From the NCBI GenBank assembly GCA_025458545.1, contig JALOSH010000144.1:1-9866 (forward strand): DNA of 9,866 nucleotides. The letters are read 5' to 3'. Source of the stretch: Hydrogenophaga sp. (GTDB taxonomy: Bacteria; Pseudomonadota; Gammaproteobacteria; Burkholderiales; Burkholderiaceae). The number at the start of each line of letters is the position of its first letter. Position 1 is the stretch's first letter. Made by a program: the position numbers and the translations under genes. Below are positions 6,723-9,866 of this stretch, in pieces. Below the pieces are notes generated by a model. The model was not told the origin of the DNA. It did not search any database and worked only from the letters and a program-made list of their open reading frames with translations.

Positions 6723-8555
6723 TTACTTTTGGACCAGGTACTCGGGGCAACCCATGACCATGAAGATCGCGGCAAACACTCGGCGCCGACGCGCGAGTTC
6801 GATGTTGGCGGCGGTGCCAGTGGTGGGCAGGGGGGTGGCGTTCAGAGCCGTCACCATGACGGCGCGGGATGTCTGGGAGATCTGACCCGCCGCCAGTGAG
6901 AGACAGACGTGGTCGACCAGGGCGGCTGCGTCATTGACCAGCGCCAGCTCCCGGCTGTAGTCGGGCGCGATGTCGGCGACGTTGTTGGTGATGAGCAGGC
7001 CGCGCTCGATCACCCCTTGCATGAAGTTGAGCCAGCCGCCGACCGATGTTTCGTTGACGATCTGGAACTCGGGTGCCGTGGCGCCAGCCACCGCAAGGCT
7101 GGTCGAGGGCGGTACATAGCCGGGCCGGAAGAAGTTGAACACCGAGGGCGAGCGCAGCGGGCTTTGGCCCAGCTGGTTCGAGGCTCCGCTCAGGTCGCCG
7201 AGCCTCCAGGTGTTGGACGCGGAGCGCACGCCGAAGGTGCGACCCCACTGGATGAAACGCACCATGGGCTCGCGCAATTTGCCGAAGCCTGCATCGGCCA
7301 GGCTGTTCGGTCCACGGGCATCGTCGTCCAGCAGGATGGCGGTCCAGACCGCCTGCAGATCGCCGCGCACCCCTGCGCCGTTGTTGTTGAACCGCGCCGC
7401 CACCCGGGCGACATAGGCCGGGCTGGGGTTGCTGGTCACCAGCCGCTGGATCATCTGCCGCGCGAAAAACGGACCCACGTTGGGATGGTTGAAAAGAGTG
7501 TCCATCGCGATGCGCATGGCCTCGGCACCGGGTGTGTTGGCGGGCACGGTCGCCCCCAGAAAACGGGCCTCCAGCGTGGAGTGGTTCGCTGGATTCAGCG
7601 ACATCGGCTTGCGTGCGAAATCTTTGGACTCGATCGTGCCTCCACCGGGGCGCGTCAGGCGAACACCGTCGGAGCGGTCGAAGTCGTAGCCGGTGAAGAC
7701 GCGTGCCAGGTTCGTGACATCGCTCTGGGTGTAGCTTTCGGTGCCCTGGCTGCTGCCATCCAGGTTCAGGTTGACCAGCCCGATGGTGAACAGCTGCATC
7801 ACCTCGCGCGAGTAGTTTTCGTCCGGCACCCGGCCGCTTCGTGGGTCTTCCTTGCGGTTGCCTCGGGTATTGAGGAAGAACCCCATGGCGGGGTGCAGGG
7901 TCACGTCTTCCAGCAGCTGGCGGAAGTTGCCAAAGGCGTTGCGCACCAGCATGTCCCACCACGAGGCGAAGGCGTGGCTGCGCCAGGTGAAGTCGGCGGA
8001 GGCCATGGAAGTGACGAAGAACTCGGAGAGCGCCAGGGCCATGCGACGGCGCATCGCATCCGGTCCGCTGAGCAACTGACCCCACAGCATGTAGGTGGCT
8101 GGCGTGGTGCTGAAGTACCACTCGCTGGTGTTCACCGCGCCATAGCCCTGGGACTCTAGCCAGTCCCAGCCGGTGGGTCCCAGGGGTGTCTGGTATTGCC
8201 GCGCCAGCCACATGGCATAGCTGTCACTGCGCAACGCCGTGATCTCTTGGCGGGAGGAAGAAAACTGCGCTTGTTGCAGGAAGCGGGCAGCCTCTTCATC
8301 TGCGCTGGCGCTGGCGAAGCGGAACGCCGCGGTTTGCGCGCTGGGCAGGGGAACAACCACCAGTGGCGGGGCTTCGCTGCCGCCTCCACCACCTCCACCG
8401 CAGGCGGACAGCAAGGCTGAGGCCGCAGTGGCTGTCGCTGCCGCCGCAGCGCGGTGCGCCCCTGGATCCTGGGTCTCCGAGGTGCTCCTCGGTGTCAAGT
8501 CCGTGACCGGGGCCGACGGCTGCACCGTGGCTTCAACAAGTTCGAGTTCCTGCAT
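6723..8555 (-). CDS. DUF1800 family protein, predicted lipoprotein
   Basis: The protein has 610 residues and begins at ATG 8555, preceded by AGGAG. The N-terminus is unusual: about 35 polar residues come before an Ala-rich hydrophobic run (36-48), then the lipobox L49-S-A-C52 and a seven-glycine linker. I predict a lipid-anchored protein, although the long leader is atypical and another start might be used. The body is typical DUF1800: TYMLWGQLLSGPDAMRRRMA, ALSEFFVTSM, WWDMLVRNAFGNFRQLLEDV, HPAMGFFLNTRGN, DENYSREVMQLFTIG, LARVFTGYDF, HPNVGPFFARQMIQRLV, and LREPMVRF with SPSVFNFFRPGY near the end. The family is large, secreted and of unknown biochemical function; it very often sits beside a DUF1501 gene, as here, and the pair probably works together outside the cytoplasmic membrane. 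The frame appears intact throughout. Local GC (about 63% over a 180-base sample) is slightly below the CYTH-CHAD gene. Confidence 0.9.
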   Translation of the reverse strand: MQELELVEATVQPSAPVTDLTPRSTSETQDPGAHRAAAAATATAASALLSACGGGGGGGSEAPPLVVVPLPSAQTAAFRFASASADEEAARFLQQAQFSSSRQEITALRSDSYAMWLARQYQTPLGPTGWDWLESQGYGAVNTSEWYFSTTPATYMLWGQLLSGPDAMRRRMALALSEFFVTSMASADFTWRSHAFASWWDMLVRNAFGNFRQLLEDVTLHPAMGFFLNTRGNRKEDPRSGRVPDENYSREVMQLFTIGLVNLNLDGSSQGTESYTQSDVTNLARVFTGYDFDRSDGVRLTRPGGGTIESKDFARKPMSLNPANHSTLEARFLGATVPANTPGAEAMRIAMDTLFNHPNVGPFFARQMIQRLVTSNPSPAYVARVAARFNNNGAGVRGDLQAVWTAILLDDDARGPNSLADAGFGKLREPMVRFIQWGRTFGVRSASNTWRLGDLSGASNQLGQSPLRSPSVFNFFRPGYVPPSTSLAVAGATAPEFQIVNETSVGGWLNFMQGVIERGLLITNNVADIAPDYSRELALVNDAAALVDHVCLSLAAGQISQTSRAVMVTALNATPLPTTGTAANIELARRRRVFAAIFMVMGCPEYLVQK

Positions 8556-8587
8556 CGCACCGCTCCTGCTCCTGATGGGAAGAACAG

Positions 8588-8636
8588 AGTGTAGGAACGC
8601 CGTTCGATTCGGCGCGCCGCCGTTTCACACCGTTAC
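8588..8636 (-). promoter_or_regulatory. Candidate regulated promoter of the DUF1800-DUF1501 operon
   Basis: On the minus strand TACACT (8593-8588; 4 of 6 to the -10 consensus) would start transcription near 8581, leaving a leader of about 25 bases with the AGGAG site. No -35 box is present at the right distance. Instead there are direct repeats: GTAACGG (8636-8630), GAAACGG (8626-8620) and CGAACGG (8606-8600), with starts 10 and 20 bp apart, so all lie on one face of the helix. Between them is a perfect 10-bp palindrome, CGGCGCGCCG (8610-8619). Direct repeats on a 10-11 bp phase overlapping a missing -35 are typical of activation by OmpR/PhoB-type response regulators. Binding by such a protein is inference. 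Confidence 0.4.
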
Positions 8637-8710
8637 TTGGTTGTTGCGGCGCTGAAGCCACGGCACAACACCGGGCCACCACTGACGCTGAAAGCGCTGC
8701 CTTCTGTCGT

Positions 8711-9535
8711 TCAGGCGTTGCGGGCGGCCGCCAGCAGGTCCCGGGCGGCGGCGGCGAAGTCATCACCGCTGGATGCGTACAGAATGGCGCGCGACGAGTT
8801 GACGATGACGGCGCCGGTGGTCTGCCCAGCAGCATCGGTGCGGTGCCCGGCCCGCACCGTGGCCACCGCGTCGCCGCCTTGCGCGCCGACGCCCGGAATC
8901 AGCAACGGCAGGGTGGGCGCGATCTCGCGCACGCGCTGGATCTCGGCCGGGTAGGTGGCGCCGACCACCAGACCGAGCTGGCCGTTCAGGTTCCACGGTC
9001 CTTGCGCGAGGCGGGCCACGTGTTCGTACATCAGGGGCTGGCCGTCGACCGAGGCCAGGCGCTGGTTCTGCAGGTCGTCACCGCCCGGGTTGGAGGTGCG
9101 GCAGAGCAGAAAGGCGCCCTTGCCGTGGTACTTCAGGTAAGGCTGCACCGAGTCGAAACCCATGAAGGGCGAGAGCGTGACGGCATCGGCGCCATAGCGC
9201 TCGAAGGCTTCGATGGCGTACTGCTCGGCGGTGCTGCCGATGTCGCCGCGCTTGGCGTCCAGGATCACCGGCACCTGCGGTGCGACACGCTGGATGTGCG
9301 TCATCAGCCGCTCCAGCTGCACCTCGGCGCGGTGCGCGGCGAAGTAGGCGATCTGCGGCTTGAAGGCGATGGCGGTGTCGGCGGTGGCGTCGACGATGGC
9401 TGCACAGAAGTCGTAGATGCGCGAGGCATCGCCCTTGAGGTGTGCGGGGAAACGCGCAGGGTCCGGGTCCAGGCCGACGCAAAGCAGGGATCGGTTCTGG
9501 CGCTCTGCGCCGCTCAGCATGTCGAGAAAATTCAT
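8711..9535 (-). CDS. pyrF: Orotidine-5'-phosphate decarboxylase (class 2)
   Basis: This 274-residue enzyme converts orotidine 5'-phosphate to UMP, the last step of de novo pyrimidine synthesis, in the cytoplasm. All landmarks of the longer (class 2) form are present: GLDPDP (21-26), K59 in AFKPQ, the catalytic [11 protein letters not shown] block with D93, K95 and D98, and the phosphate-binding [12 protein letters not shown] (211-222) and [10 protein letters not shown] (245-254). The barrel appears complete. ATG 9535 is the natural start, since [10 protein letters not shown] matches the family N-terminus, but there is no Shine-Dalgarno before it. It stands alone on its strand; the DUF1800 gene follows after 155 bp with no clear terminator between them. 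The start is 47 bp from a divergent transporter gene. Confidence 0.95.
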   Translation of the reverse strand: MNFLDMLSGAERQNRSLLCVGLDPDPARFPAHLKGDASRIYDFCAAIVDATADTAIAFKPQIAYFAAHRAEVQLERLMTHIQRVAPQVPVILDAKRGDIGSTAEQYAIEAFERYGADAVTLSPFMGFDSVQPYLKYHGKGAFLLCRTSNPGGDDLQNQRLASVDGQPLMYEHVARLAQGPWNLNGQLGLVVGATYPAEIQRVREIAPTLPLLIPGVGAQGGDAVATVRAGHRTDAAGQTTGAVIVNSSRAILYASSGDDFAAAARDLLAAARNA

Positions 9536-9582
9536 GCAGCGATTTTAAGGACGCCGTTGCCGAGCCGCCTAAGATCGGCCTC
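9536..9582. promoter_or_regulatory. Divergent pyrF / EamA-transporter gap with a pyrF -10-like box
   Basis: The 47-bp gap contains TAAAAT on the minus strand (9547-9542; 5 of 6 to consensus), placed so that transcription would begin at or next to the A of the pyrF ATG. No -35 is seen at 16-18 bp. The gap is too short to hold two full promoters, so the plus-strand promoter for the transporter must overlap it or lie inside pyrF. Confidence 0.3.
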
Positions 9583-9866
9583 ATGCACGCTCTTTCCCGC
9601 CAGCAACTGGCCATGCTGATCCTCCTAACCCTGGTGTGGGGTATCAACTGGCCGATCATGAAATTCGGTGTGACCGGGTTTCCGCCCCTGACCTTTCGCA
9701 CCCTGTGCATGTGGATCGGGTTGCCGGTGCTGGGTCTGTTTCTGGTGTGGCGCCGCGTGCCGTTCACCATCGCCCGGGCGCACTGGCGCGAGCTGGCGGT
9801 GCTCACGGTGTTCAACATGCTCTTCTGGCACACGCTGGCGATCCTGGCGATCCAGTCGCTCAGCAG
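9583..9866 (+). CDS. EamA/DMT-family membrane transporter, N-terminal 94 residues (runs off right edge)
   Basis: The frame opens with ATG 9583 and stays open to the end of the window. It encodes an inner-membrane protein with predicted helices at about residues 8-27, 35-56 and 70-92, separated by short Arg-rich loops (WRRVP, ARAHWRE). The first helix ends in VWGINWPIMKFG, matching the WG-x-N-(F/W) signature of EamA (drug/metabolite transporter superfamily) proteins, which normally have ten helices in about 290-300 residues. The exported substrate cannot be inferred. No strong Shine-Dalgarno precedes the ATG; an in-frame ATG at 9613 would remove part of the first helix and is less likely. Confidence 0.85.
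   Translation, partial: MHALSRQQLAMLILLTLVWGINWPIMKFGVTGFPPLTFRTLCMWIGLPVLGLFLVWRRVPFTIARAHWRELAVLTVFNMLFWHTLAILAIQSLS

Noticed and set aside
6931..8211. Minus-strand 426-residue open frame within the DUF1800 gene
   Set aside because: It is the shifted shadow of DUF1800, with no motif and an abnormal composition.
8843..9619. Plus-strand 258-residue open frame opposite pyrF
   Set aside because: It is antisense to a certain gene and Val/Gly/His-rich, with no recognised family.

Overview
The window is GC-rich DNA (about 62-70% in the stretches I counted) from a betaproteobacterium. I infer family Comamonadaceae, Hydrogenophaga-like. The reasons are the gene styles, the codon use and a dispersed extragenic repeat between two convergent genes that resembles elements I remember from Comamonadaceae genomes. 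This is pattern recognition, not a database match. I see no tRNA, rRNA, CRISPR array, insertion sequence or phage gene.

Layout. At the left edge (minus strand, 1-744) is the first 248 residues of a large restriction-modification enzyme of the type ISP / fused nuclease-methyltransferase kind, with a PD-(D/E)xK nuclease core. Upstream of it on the same strand is a two-gene envelope unit: a secreted CigR/RcnB-like protein (1665-2216), then a MipA/OmpV-like outer-membrane protein (826-1668), with the stop of one overlapping the GTG start of the other in GTGA. A 212-bp divergent gap separates this unit from a plus-strand CYTH-CHAD triphosphatase (2429-3964) and a hot-dog acyl-CoA thioesterase (4024-4470). 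The thioesterase converges on a minus-strand glutathione S-transferase (4586-5203), and the gap between them holds the palindrome-rich repeat.

The middle of the window (5302-8555, minus strand) is a two-gene export unit: a DUF1800 protein with a lipobox followed 13 bp later by a Tat-exported DUF1501 protein. The DUF1501 gene is split by a frameshift near 5905-5914, so it is either broken or carries a sequence error. Upstream of the pair there are three CCGTT-core repeats on a 10-bp phase around a 10-bp palindrome, which is a candidate operator. The right end holds pyrF (orotidine-5'-phosphate decarboxylase, minus strand, possibly leaderless) divergent from the start of an EamA-type transporter that runs off the window.

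Most of this is ordinary chromosome. The least understood part is the DUF1800-DUF1501 pair with its candidate control region: the two families are widely found together, but their biochemical role is not established. I do not see convincing evidence of a wholly new defence or mobile system. The R-M gene at the left edge is the only defence-type gene, and whatever lies beyond it cannot be judged here.
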